Positions 18,046 through 26,564 of a DNA stretch of 64,000 bases are shown piece by piece. The DNA is from Sphingomonas corticis. Lineage in GTDB: Bacteria > Pseudomonadota > Alphaproteobacteria > Sphingomonadales > Sphingomonadaceae. The stretch's first letter is position 1; every line of letters starts with the position of its first letter. Under the pieces are notes generated by a model, which was not told where the DNA came from, ran no database searches, and saw nothing but the letters and a program-made list of their open reading frames with translations. Made by a program: the position numbers and the translations under genes. The DNA lies in NCBI RefSeq assembly GCF_012035195.1, contig NZ_JAAVJH010000002.1, positions 310,001 through 374,000 of the forward strand, written 5' to 3'.

Positions 18046-19820
18046 CGCACCGCCGTCCACGGGCGGCTGAGCATGACCGCGCAGTTGATGAGGCCGACCA
18101 GCGAATAGGTCTGCGGGTAATTGCCCCACAGCTCGCCGGTCGCCGGGTCGATATCCTCGGACAGCAGCCCCGCGGGCGTGCGCCGCGCCACCATCTCCTC
18201 GAACAGCACGCGCGCGTCCTCCGCCCGACCGGTGGCGTGCAGCGCCTCGATCAACCAGAAGGTGCAGACGTTGAAGGCGGTGTGCGGCAGGCCGAAATCG
18301 TCTTCGGTCGCGTAGCGCAGCATGTGGCTGCCGCGCCGCAGCCCCTCCTCCACCGCGTAGAGCGTGGAGCGGAAGCGGCGGTCTTCCGGCGCGAGGAAGC
18401 GCAGGTCGAGCAACTGGATGATGCTCGCGTCCAGATCGTCGCCGCCGAACGTCGCGGACATCCGCTGCGTTTCCGGCCGCCACGCCGCGCCCTCGATCGC
18501 GCGGCGCATGGTGGCGGCGCGATCGTTCCAGAACGCCTCGCGCTCGGCGAGGCCCAGCGCCCTGGCGGCATTGCCCAGCCGGTCGCACGCCGCCCAGCAC
18601 ATGGCGGCGGAATAGGTGTGGACGTGCGCCTTCGTGCGCAGTTCCCACAGCCCGGCGTCGGGCTTGTCGTAGGACGCCCAGGCGCGCTCGCCGACCCGCT
18701 CCAGCGCGTGAAAATCCTCCACGGTTGCCATGCGCAGCAGGCGGTGGTCGAAGAAGGCCTGCACGTTGGAGAGGACGATCTGGCCGTAGGCATCATGCTG
18801 GACCTGTTCATAGGCCTGGTTGCCGACGCGCACCGGGCCCATGCCGCGATAGCCGGGCAGATCGGTCGCGGCGCGCTCCACCAGCGTGGCCTCGCGGCCG
18901 ACACCGTAAAGCGGCTGGATATGGCCGCCCTTCGCCGCGTCGACGATGTTGCGCAGATAGCCGAGGTAGCCCTCCAGTACGTCCAGCGCGCCGAGCCGGT
19001 TGAGCGCCTGCACCGTATAATAGGCGTCCCTGATCCAGCAGTAGCGATAGTCCCAGTTGCGACCTGAATCCGCGTGTTCGGGCAGCGACGTGGTCAGTGC
19101 CGCGACGATGGCACCGGTCGGTTCGTGCTGGCACAATTTCAGCGTGATCGCGGCGCGGATCACGACGTCCTGCCATTCCAGCGGGATGTTGAGCCCGCGC
19201 ACCCACAGCCGCCACTCCTCCGCCGTCCGCTCCAGCATCTGCGACACGGTATCCTGCAGCCGTCCGGCGAAGCTCTCGTCGGGACCTAGGAAGAAGTGGA
19301 GCGGGCGCTCGATGCGGAAATGGTCCTCCAGCCGCAGATGGTCGATCGGCGCGTCGGTGGTGAGCCGCAGCGTCTGCTCGCTCATCAGGAAGCGGATGTG
19401 GTTCGATCCCTGCGTGATGCTGGTGGGACGGCCCCAGTCGGTCGCGATCCGCGTGACGACGCGGATGCGCGGGCTGCCCGCGACGGGGCGGACGATTCGG
19501 ACGAAGGCGGTGGGGCGGTAGGCGCGGCCGTCGCGCATGAAGCGCGGGCAGAAATCGGTGATCTCCACCGCATTGCCGTCCGCGTCCTGGTGGCGCGTCA
19601 CCAGGATCGGCGTGTTGCGAAGATAGTGCTGCGTCGTGGACACCGCGCCGTCGAGCTCGATCGACCAGAAGCCGGTCTCGGCCTCCTCGCGGTCGAGCAA
19701 TGCGCTGAACGCGGGATCGCCGTCGACGCGCGGCACGCATCCCCACACGAACCGCCCGGTCGCGTCGACCAGCGCGGAGACCTGGCAATTGCCGATCGGC
19801 CACAGGTCCATGCCGCTCAT
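18042..19820 (-). CDS. Glycoside hydrolase family 15 protein
   Basis: The protein has 592 residues. It has the N-terminal beta domain of bacterial GH15 proteins (MDLWPIGNCQVSALVDATG) and an (alpha/alpha)6 barrel with DSGRNWDYRYCWIRDAYYTV, GIEPLYGVG-like HIQPLYGVGRE and GLLSEDIDPATGELWGNYPQ, which contain the acid and base carboxylates. Bacterial members act as trehalases or glucoamylases. No signal peptide is seen, so it is probably cytoplasmic. Being translationally coupled to otsB upstream and otsA downstream, a role in trehalose or maltosaccharide turnover is likely, but substrate is not provable here. Confidence 0.9.
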   Translation of the reverse strand: MSGMDLWPIGNCQVSALVDATGRFVWGCVPRVDGDPAFSALLDREEAETGFWSIELDGAVSTTQHYLRNTPILVTRHQDADGNAVEITDFCPRFMRDGRAYRPTAFVRIVRPVAGSPRIRVVTRIATDWGRPTSITQGSNHIRFLMSEQTLRLTTDAPIDHLRLEDHFRIERPLHFFLGPDESFAGRLQDTVSQMLERTAEEWRLWVRGLNIPLEWQDVVIRAAITLKLCQHEPTGAIVAALTTSLPEHADSGRNWDYRYCWIRDAYYTVQALNRLGALDVLEGYLGYLRNIVDAAKGGHIQPLYGVGREATLVERAATDLPGYRGMGPVRVGNQAYEQVQHDAYGQIVLSNVQAFFDHRLLRMATVEDFHALERVGERAWASYDKPDAGLWELRTKAHVHTYSAAMCWAACDRLGNAARALGLAEREAFWNDRAATMRRAIEGAAWRPETQRMSATFGGDDLDASIIQLLDLRFLAPEDRRFRSTLYAVEEGLRRGSHMLRYATEDDFGLPHTAFNVCTFWLIEALHATGRAEDARVLFEEMVARRTPAGLLSEDIDPATGELWGNYPQTYSLVGLINCAVMLSRPWTAVR

Positions 19821-20611
19821 GCCGCACCGACCGTCGCGGCGTCGATCCAGCGGCGCACCGCGGCGGGATCGTCGAGGCGATAGCGCGCCGCGCTCGCGCG
19901 CGCGGGGCCGACCAGCACCCCCGCGCCGCCCGCGCGGGTGGCGGCGACGAAGCCGTCCTCGTCGGTCACGTCGTCGCCGAAGAACAGCGGACGCGTGCCC
20001 ACCATCGCCTCTTCGCGCAGCAGTGCGCAGAGGGCGTCGCCCTTGTCGCCCGGCGCGCGCAGTTCCACCATCATCTTGCCGCGCTGGAGCACCAGGCCGT
20101 GGCGGTCGGCCAGGACCGCGGCGGCGGACGCGGCGATCGCCTCGCGCCCGGGCGCGTGGCGATAGTGCAGCGCGGTTCCCATCGATTTCTCTTCCAGCAG
20201 CAGTCCGTGCGCCTCGGCGACGTCACGCAGCGCGCGCGTCGCGGCGGCGAGGGCGGGAGGAGCGCTCCGCTGGCGCGCGTCCTGTCCGGCGAGGCGGATC
20301 TCCGCGCCGTGGCTGCCCGCGACGGCGACGCGACGGGCGAAGCGACCGAGCAGATGGTCGAGCTGGTCCAGCGACCGACCGCTCAGCACCGCCACCCGCC
20401 CCGGCGCGGCGGCGACCAGGCGGTCCAGCGCGGCCAGAAGGTCGGGCGACACGACCACCCCGTCGGGTGTGGCGGCGATGTCGATCAGCGTGCCGTCCAG
20501 GTCGAAGAAGACGCTGGTGCCGTCCAGCAGCGTGGGGGGCGCCCCCGCGGGGACGGCGTCGGCGTCGGGCAGCCGGTGCGAAGCGAGCATGACAGGGTTA
20601 ACCGCCGCCAC
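19817..20611 (-). CDS. otsB: Trehalose-phosphatase
   Basis: The protein has 264 residues of the HAD superfamily. Motif I is FFDLDGTLIDIAATPD, motif II VLSGRSLDQL and motif IV GDDVTDEDGF. It dephosphorylates trehalose-6-phosphate to trehalose and is the first gene of the ots operon. The first in-frame start is GTG 20611, about 12 bases after an AGGAGG site; ATG 20590 is an alternative but lies 33 bases from that site. It overlaps the GH15 gene by 4 bases. The EPS operon ends 61 bp upstream, so read-through from there is possible. Confidence 0.95.
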   Translation of the reverse strand: MAAVNPVMLASHRLPDADAVPAGAPPTLLDGTSVFFDLDGTLIDIAATPDGVVVSPDLLAALDRLVAAAPGRVAVLSGRSLDQLDHLLGRFARRVAVAGSHGAEIRLAGQDARQRSAPPALAAATRALRDVAEAHGLLLEEKSMGTALHYRHAPGREAIAASAAAVLADRHGLVLQRGKMMVELRAPGDKGDALCALLREEAMVGTRPLFFGDDVTDEDGFVAATRAGGAGVLVGPARASAARYRLDDPAAVRRWIDAATVGAA

Positions 20612-20672
20612 GCGTCCCCGTTCCCTCCTTTTTGTGCACCTGCGAAACGATGTTGCCCCGACGGGCCCGTCG

Positions 20673-21380
20673 TCAGACCCGCGCGAGGGCGTCGGCGCGC
20701 GTGCGGCCGATCAGCGCGGCGCGATCCCTCGCCGCGGTGCTCATGAGCATCTGCGACAGGAATTGCTGGAGGATCGGGAACGACGGCTCGCCGCCCCGCC
20801 GCAGCATGGAGGCGCGGACGAGCACGCCATCGCCGACATAGCCCGCCATCGCCGCGCGCAACCGTACCCAGCGCTGATCGCCGCCCGTCTGCGGCAGGTC
20901 GTCGCCCAGCCGCGTCCAATAGGCGACGTCCTCCATCCGCCCGCCGGCCTGTGCCGACAGCAGGACCGCCGGCACGGTGACGCCGGGCGCCACCGGCAGC
21001 GAGACGAGCCGGCGCTCCTTGATGGTGAAGCCGACCGCCGGGTAGCACACCTCCGGCCGGTGGAGCTGGAGCACGTCGCTCTGCGCCGCGCCATAGGCGG
21101 CCAGCAGCATGACCTCCTCGCTCCCGTCGCCGTCGGCATGGCGATAGGTGCGCGCCACGCGATCGCTGTAGAGGCGCGAGGCGAGGCTGCCCGGCGTCTC
21201 CGGCATGACGATGTCGCCGCCCTCACCGATCGACCAGCCCGCGAACGCCCCGGGAATGACCCGGGCCATCGTCTCGCCGTCACGCAGCAGCTTCAGCGCG
21301 CGGCGCGGGCGCAGATACTCCGCCGCGCCAAGCGCCGCGGCGCAGCCCGCACCCACCAGCAGGTCGCGTCGCGCGATCAT
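20673..21380 (-). CDS. epsI: EpsI family exosortase-associated protein
   Basis: The protein has 235 residues. A short N-terminal hydrophobic segment after MIARRDLLVG is followed by an EpsI domain with YRHADGDGSEEVMLLAAYG and LQLHRPEVCYPAVGFTI, the conserved HxPExCYP core. EpsI partners accompany exosortases in EPS/PEP-CTERM loci; their exact job is unproven. Its ATG overlaps the exosortase stop (ATGA). The last gene of the EPS operon. Confidence 0.88.
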   Translation of the reverse strand: MIARRDLLVGAGCAAALGAAEYLRPRRALKLLRDGETMARVIPGAFAGWSIGEGGDIVMPETPGSLASRLYSDRVARTYRHADGDGSEEVMLLAAYGAAQSDVLQLHRPEVCYPAVGFTIKERRLVSLPVAPGVTVPAVLLSAQAGGRMEDVAYWTRLGDDLPQTGGDQRWVRLRAAMAGYVGDGVLVRASMLRRGGEPSFPILQQFLSQMLMSTAARDRAALIGRTRADALARV

Positions 21381-22303
21381 GCCGCCGCGTGTCCGCGTCC
21401 GCCACGGCGCAGGACCGCCTGGAACGCCATGTCGGTGAGGAACATCAGCGCGATCGCCAGCGTGAAGAGGACCAGCCCCGTGGTGACGTGGAGGAAGCCC
21501 TGCGCCGCGGCATTGCCGAAATAATAGGTGATGAGGATCAGCGCGAGGACGCGAAGGATGTTCACGAACACCGCGATCGGCACGATCAGCGCCACCATCA
21601 GCGCGGCGTAGCGCCAGGATGCGCGATGCATCAGGTAAATGTAGAACAGGCTGATCGCGGTGAGGCCGATCAGCGAGTTCATGCCCGCGCACGCGTCCTC
21701 CACCAGCAGCTGGTATTGCGCCACCGTCAGCGTCACGCCCTCGCGCGAGATCGGATAGCCGAGCGGCGCGAGGATGTGCACCGCGGCGAAGGAGACGAAG
21801 GTCTGCAACGGCGCGGTGATGCGGTCGATCACCCAGCCTGGCGGCGGGACGACGAAGCCGAGGTAGAAGAGCGGGAAGAGGTTGCGCTTCCACTCCGCCC
21901 AGCCGGACAGCAGGTACAGCGCCACGGCGAACACGACGTAGAGGCCGAGCGCCTCCAGGCTGATGAAGTCATAGGCGCGCCCGAAGACGTAGAGCGCGAA
22001 CGCGAACAGCAGCGGCGGGACCCACAGCAGCCGCCCGGCCCCGGGCGACCCGTCGAGGCGCAGCTTGTTGTAGCTGAACAGCCACAGCCCGGTGGCGAGC
22101 ACGATCGGGCCGTGCGCCCCCACCTCGGTCGACCAGGTCTGCTTGCCGATGCTAACGAGGGTCGGCACCGCCAGCAGCAGCAGCCCCGCGAACAGCGGCC
22201 AGTGCCGCAGCAGGAGGCCGCGCGGGCTGCGCGGGTCGGCGGTGCGCCATCCGCGCGACAGCCCGCCGGACGCCCCCTGCGACGGCAGCGTGTCAGATGT
22301 CAT
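21377..22303 (-). CDS. xrtV: Exosortase (XrtV-like), integral membrane cysteine transpeptidase
   Basis: The protein has 308 residues with about eight hydrophobic segments. The exosortase catalytic triad is visible: Cys in VEDACAGMNSL, Arg in NILRVLALILI and His in GFLHVTTGL. Exosortases cut C-terminal sorting signals and transfer proteins to a surface carrier. The sequence and its pairing with EpsI in an EPS operon resemble the sphingomonad exosortase V type; that subtype is from memory. It overlaps the upstream CpsD-like gene by 11 bases. No protein with an obvious PEP-CTERM-like tail is encoded in the window. Confidence 0.88.
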   Translation of the reverse strand: MTSDTLPSQGASGGLSRGWRTADPRSPRGLLLRHWPLFAGLLLLAVPTLVSIGKQTWSTEVGAHGPIVLATGLWLFSYNKLRLDGSPGAGRLLWVPPLLFAFALYVFGRAYDFISLEALGLYVVFAVALYLLSGWAEWKRNLFPLFYLGFVVPPPGWVIDRITAPLQTFVSFAAVHILAPLGYPISREGVTLTVAQYQLLVEDACAGMNSLIGLTAISLFYIYLMHRASWRYAALMVALIVPIAVFVNILRVLALILITYYFGNAAAQGFLHVTTGLVLFTLAIALMFLTDMAFQAVLRRGGRGHAAA

Positions 22304-23003
22304 TGAGATAGGTGCCCACCACGCGGACGCGATCCGACGTCAGTTCGTCGATCAGCGTGCGCACGTCGCGAACATAGCTCTTGTCGCGCCGCGCGACGAC
22401 CATGGCGTAGCGCATGACGGAGGCGATGCGGCGCGCGTCGGCGTAGCTGTTTGCCGGGGGCGTATCGATCAGCGTCAGGTCGTAATCGCGCACGCAGGCG
22501 TCGACCAGCGCCTTGAACCCGGCCGCGCCCAGCAGCTCCTGCGCCTCCGGCGCGGCCTGGCCGGCGAACAGCAGCGACAAGCCGGGCACCACGTCCTCGT
22601 GGATCGCTTCGCGCACCGCCAGGTCGTCGCGCGACAGGCAGTCGTACAGGCCCGGCGCACCCGCGCTCGGGCGAAAGTAATTCTCCAGTCCCGGACCGCG
22701 CATGTTGCCGTCGATCAGCAGCGTCTTGACCCCGGTCTGCGCCAGGCCGACCGCCAGGTTGGCGGCGATGTAGGAACAGCCCGCCCCCACCGCCGGCGCG
22801 CAGACCGCGAGCGAGCGGCGCCCGTCGCGCAGGTGCTGCGCGATCAGGTGGGTGCGCAGCACGCGGACCGATTCGGCGCGCGCGCCGGTCGGTTCCGACA
22901 GCAGGTGGACGTCGGCGGACACCTGGAACGTCGTCGCGCGCTGAACCGGTGCCCCCTCCCTTGCGGCGACGGGCGGCACCGCAGTGGCGGTGGTGGTGGC
23001 CAT
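22293..23003 (-). CDS. CpsD/CapB-like BY-kinase ATPase with degenerate Walker A
   Basis: The protein has 236 residues of the MinD-like / bacterial tyrosine kinase family that partners Wzz proteins in EPS export. Walker A' (VKTLLIDGNMRGPGLENYF) and Walker B (YDLTLIDTPPANS) are present. In the P-loop, however, the sequence is APAVGAGCSYIAANLA: the lysine expected in GxGK(S/T) is Cys (codon TGT, complement of 22776-22778). There is also no C-terminal tyrosine cluster. It may bind but not hydrolyse ATP, acting as a structural regulator of the GNVR protein encoded upstream. Confidence 0.88.
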   Translation of the reverse strand: MATTTATAVPPVAAREGAPVQRATTFQVSADVHLLSEPTGARAESVRVLRTHLIAQHLRDGRRSLAVCAPAVGAGCSYIAANLAVGLAQTGVKTLLIDGNMRGPGLENYFRPSAGAPGLYDCLSRDDLAVREAIHEDVVPGLSLLFAGQAAPEAQELLGAAGFKALVDACVRDYDLTLIDTPPANSYADARRIASVMRYAMVVARRDKSYVRDVRTLIDELTSDRVRVVGTYLNDI

Positions 23004-23006
23004 GGC

Positions 23007-24338
23007 TCAATATCCCCCTTGAACGGCCGGGCGCCGGAACGGCATCAGCCGGTCAAGCAGCGAGCTGCGCCGCACCGGCTTCGCCTTCGTCATCACGCCC
23101 AGCACGGGCACCTCGCGGAAGGTGAGGTCCTCCGCGCTGCGCACGCGGCGCCCGAGCAGCTCGACCACCAGTGAGGCGAGCAGCCCGAGCGCGAAGCCGA
23201 GACCCAGCGAGCCGAAGATCACCAGCGGCCAGTTGGGGAAGATCGGCGAGGTCGGCACGACGGCGCTGCCCAGCATCTCCAGCCCGGTCTCGTTCGATTC
23301 GCCCTGCTGCTGCAGCTCGGCGGCGCGGGCCGCGGTCTTCGCATATTGGTCGCGCAGGACGCGCACGTCGGTGCTCAGCTGCTGCGCCTCGGCCACCTTG
23401 CCGCGCTGCGCCAGCACCTTCTGCTGCTGCGCCGAATAGAGGCTGGCGACCGAGGGCCCAGCGGCCGCGGCGACCGGGGAGACCGCGCGCTGCGCCGCGG
23501 CGACCGTGGACGCGATCGCGTCGCGCTGGCGCTTCATCGCCAGCAGCTCGGGATTGTTCGGGCCCAGCACCTTCTCCGCATTGGCGATCGCGGCATTGGC
23601 CGATTCCAGCTGCGGCGAGGCTACCGCCTGCGCCGCGGCGATCTGTGCCGCGGCCTGCGGGGGGGCGGCCCCGGCCAGGGCGGTCAGCCGCGCCGAATCG
23701 ACGTCGGTGTCGTTGTCCGCCAGCACGATGCCGTTGGCGCGCTCGAACGCGGTCTTGCGCTGCTCCGCCGCGGTCAGCTCGGCACGGATGCGCGTGGCCT
23801 GCTTGCGGAACCAGTCGGCGTTGTTGGCGGCGTCGTCGCGGCGGAAGGTGAGCGCCTGGTCGACATAGGCCTGGCGCACCGTGTCGGCGATGCGCGCCGC
23901 CTGCTCGGGCGAATTGGAGGTGAACTGGATCTCGAGGATGTTGCTGGTGTCGACCAGCTTCGTGTCCGTGTTGTCCATCACCTGCTGCGCCAGCCAGCGG
24001 CGCACGTCGCTCTGGTCGGACGGGTCGCGCCGCTGGTACGCGGCGACCAGCTGCGGGTTCTCCGCCCAGCCCAGCTCGTCCACCACCTTGCCCGCGATGC
24101 GATAGTCGCGGATCAGCTCGCCCTGCGTCTTCACGTAGGCGCGCGCGAAGCCCGACGAGATCGCCTCCCCGGTGACAGGATCGGGCTTGAACATGTTGAG
24201 CATCACGCGCGAGCTGGCCTGGTAGCGCGCCGGAAAGCTGCGCGCGACCAGCATCGCCGCCACGAAGCAGACGAAGGTGGTCGCCAGGATGATCCAGCGG
24301 CGTGCCCACAGGATGCGAAAGAATTGTGCGATGCTCAT
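23007..24338 (-). CDS. Wzz/GNVR-type polysaccharide chain-length determinant
   Basis: The protein has 443 residues. An N-terminal membrane helix (residues about 14-33) and a C-terminal one (FPNWPLVIFGSLGLGFALGLLASL) flank a long periplasmic coiled-coil region, the polysaccharide co-polymerase layout. The helix is followed by a cytoplasmic tail with LTFREVPVLGVM. It sets the polymer length and bridges to the outer-membrane exporter. The next gene, 4 bp downstream, supplies the separate CpsD-like ATPase, as in Gram-positive and EpsF/CpsD-style split systems. Confidence 0.9.
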   Translation of the reverse strand: MSIAQFFRILWARRWIILATTFVCFVAAMLVARSFPARYQASSRVMLNMFKPDPVTGEAISSGFARAYVKTQGELIRDYRIAGKVVDELGWAENPQLVAAYQRRDPSDQSDVRRWLAQQVMDNTDTKLVDTSNILEIQFTSNSPEQAARIADTVRQAYVDQALTFRRDDAANNADWFRKQATRIRAELTAAEQRKTAFERANGIVLADNDTDVDSARLTALAGAAPPQAAAQIAAAQAVASPQLESANAAIANAEKVLGPNNPELLAMKRQRDAIASTVAAAQRAVSPVAAAAGPSVASLYSAQQQKVLAQRGKVAEAQQLSTDVRVLRDQYAKTAARAAELQQQGESNETGLEMLGSAVVPTSPIFPNWPLVIFGSLGLGFALGLLASLVVELLGRRVRSAEDLTFREVPVLGVMTKAKPVRRSSLLDRLMPFRRPAVQGGY

Positions 24339-24383
24339 GAGATCATCCCGTCCGTCTGCCCGTCCGCCCGATACCGTCGCGGC

Positions 24384-25262
24384 TTAGAAGAAGCGCTCGC
24401 CCACCTTGATCGAATCGCCGCCCTTGATCGGCTCGTCCAGGCCGATCTTCACTTCCCTGCCGTCGCGGAAGACCTTCACCTTCTTGTCCGAACCGCGATC
24501 GGTCAGCCCGCCCGCGCGCGCGAGCGCCTTGCGCACGGTGAGGCCGCGGTCGACCTTGTACGCGCCCTGGCCGGTCACCGCGCCGCTGATGTAGAAGATC
24601 GGCGCCTCGGGCAGGAACAGCTTGTCGCCGGGCGTGACATAGGGGTCCTGGTCGGGCCCGCCGCTGGCGATCGCCGCGATCGGCAGCGAGATCGACTGAC
24701 CGTCGGCGCGGCGCAGCTCGATCGCGTCCGCCGCGGTCGGCTGCGCCCCGCCGACGCGGGCCAGGATCTCCGATATGCGATAGGCGCGGTCGACCGGCAC
24801 CAGCCCGGGCTGTCCCACCTGGCCCAGCACCGTGACGTAGCGGCTGGTGTAGGTCGCTACCGTCACGGCCACGACCGGATCGGTGTAATAGCCCCCCGCC
24901 TGGAGCCGGCGACGGATATCGTCGCGCAGCTGCAGCACGGTTTTGTCCGCCGCCGGCACCGATTTCAGGTACGGCAGCTGGATCGTGCCGTCGACCTGCA
25001 CCTGCACGCGCGCCGCGAACTCCGCGCGGCCGAGCACCGATACCTCCACGACATCGCCGTTGCCCAGCACGTAGCCGTCGGACAGCGAGGTCGTGGGCGC
25101 GGGCGTGCCCGTGGCGGGCGCCGTGGCCGGGGCAGGGGAGGGCGTGGTCTGGGCCAGCGGCTGCTGTGCGGCGGCGGCGGTGGCGAGGAGCATCGCGGCG
25201 AGGCCGGCGGTGCAGGGGATGGCGCGAAGGCCGACGCGAACCATGGTGTCGATGGTCTCCAT
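24384..25262 (-). CDS. Wza-like polysaccharide export protein (SLBB domains)
   Basis: The protein has 292 residues. A signal peptide (hydrophobic core TAGLAAMLLATAAAAQQ) is followed by a Pro/Thr-rich linker, then a Poly_export domain (YVLGNGDVVEVSVLGRAEF, VQVDGTIQLPYL) and SLBB-type repeats (VTVLGQVGQPGLVPVD, FYISGAVTGQGAYKVD). It forms the outer-membrane/periplasmic export channel. No lipobox Cys is evident, unlike E. coli Wza. ATG 25262 shares its A with the TGA of the upstream barrel gene. One TTG codon further upstream is possible but unnecessary. Confidence 0.92.
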   Translation of the reverse strand: METIDTMVRVGLRAIPCTAGLAAMLLATAAAAQQPLAQTTPSPAPATAPATGTPAPTTSLSDGYVLGNGDVVEVSVLGRAEFAARVQVQVDGTIQLPYLKSVPAADKTVLQLRDDIRRRLQAGGYYTDPVVAVTVATYTSRYVTVLGQVGQPGLVPVDRAYRISEILARVGGAQPTAADAIELRRADGQSISLPIAAIASGGPDQDPYVTPGDKLFLPEAPIFYISGAVTGQGAYKVDRGLTVRKALARAGGLTDRGSDKKVKVFRDGREVKIGLDEPIKGGDSIKVGERFF

Positions 25263-26491
25263 CAAATCCGATAGGTGGTGCGAATACCGACGTAGACGCT
25301 GCTATAGTCGAAGAACGTGCCGTTGCCGTCGCGGTCCTGGTAGCCGACGTCGATCGCGGCGCCGAGCGGACGACCTTGGTTGAATGACCAGCTGGCGCTG
25401 ACAAAGCGCTGAACGGAATCGGTTAATGGCAGGCCGAAGAAGCGGCCCGCACCGACGAAACGGCGGTCGTTGATCGAGCCGCGGATCGTCAGCGCCTGCT
25501 CGCGCACGAATTGGTAGGTGGCGTCGAGCGAGTAGGTGTTGCCCACCTGGTACAGCGCGTCGGTGCCCAGCGAGGGCGACACGTCGCGCGCGAAGGCGCC
25601 GGTGATCTGCAGGTCGGGCCTGGGCACCGCGGTGAGCGCCACGTTCCAGCCCACCGTGCTCAGCGAGGGATCGCTTCCCGCGATATCGGGCTTCAGGCTG
25701 ATCCAGGAGATGCCGGCGGACCCGGTCAGCACGGATCCCAGCTCGCGCCGGGCGGTCAGCTCGATCCGGTCGCTGCTGAAACCGGTCTGCGAGAAGGTCG
25801 CGGGGCGATCGGGATACTCGCTGTCGGTGCGCAGATATTGCGCGGTGAACGAGCCGAGCGCCGGCCCGTCGTAGGACACGCCGCCGCCGTAGCGGGTGGA
25901 GCGATAGTTCGAGATCCGGCGCAGCTCGTTGGAATTGTTGCCCTGCGAGTAGCCGAAGCTGGCCATCGGCTTCAGCCCGTAGGGGGAGCTGCCGAGCCGC
26001 ACCGATCCGCTGTAATCCTGGACCGTGGACCTGTTGCGCAGGCTGTTCGCGCCCGGGATCAGCAGCGGGGCGAGGTCGCCGGGGTCGCTCTGCGAGCGCG
26101 ACAGCGTGGCGGCGAGATCCACCGTCAGCGGGCCGGCGAGCACGTTCGCGGCGCTGCCCAGCGACAGCCGCTCGCGGTTGAAGCGCTTGTTGCGGCGGTA
26201 GAAGTCGTAGCCGGCCGACGCGTTGAGCGACAGCATGTTGCGCCCCAGCGGACGCGAGACGACGACGTTGATGGCGGGCGTGGCGCGCTGGTCGGCACGC
26301 GACAGGTTGCGCGCCGACGCGCTCGCCGCGTTCGATCGTGCGACGTTGCTGTCGTGCCGCACGTCCAGCGACAGCGAGATCGCCGTTTCCGGTTCGCGGC
26401 GCGCCTGCGCGGCCGCGGTCGTGCCCGTGCCCAACATCGCCAGTCCTGCCAGCGATGCGGCCGCCCGCGTGGACGCCGTGATCCCCATCAT
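25262..26491 (-). CDS. Outer-membrane beta-barrel protein of the EPS locus
   Basis: The protein has 409 residues. A signal peptide (LAGLAMLGTGTTAAAQA) precedes a region of alternating hydrophobic/polar strands ending in SSVYVGIRTTYRI, a terminal barrel strand. Such barrels accompany Wza and exosortase genes in EPS loci, possibly helping polymer or protein passage across the outer membrane; the exact role is unknown. ATG 26491 follows GGGGAAGA. Directly coupled to the Wza-like gene. Confidence 0.82.
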   Translation of the reverse strand: MMGITASTRAAASLAGLAMLGTGTTAAAQARREPETAISLSLDVRHDSNVARSNAASASARNLSRADQRATPAINVVVSRPLGRNMLSLNASAGYDFYRRNKRFNRERLSLGSAANVLAGPLTVDLAATLSRSQSDPGDLAPLLIPGANSLRNRSTVQDYSGSVRLGSSPYGLKPMASFGYSQGNNSNELRRISNYRSTRYGGGVSYDGPALGSFTAQYLRTDSEYPDRPATFSQTGFSSDRIELTARRELGSVLTGSAGISWISLKPDIAGSDPSLSTVGWNVALTAVPRPDLQITGAFARDVSPSLGTDALYQVGNTYSLDATYQFVREQALTIRGSINDRRFVGAGRFFGLPLTDSVQRFVSASWSFNQGRPLGAAIDVGYQDRDGNGTFFDYSSVYVGIRTTYRI

Positions 26492-26564
26492 TCTTCCCCG
26501 GTCCCGAAAAGATGCCCATATCCCATCGGGGTGGACGAAGGAAGCGCCGCGCGCACCACGGCGG

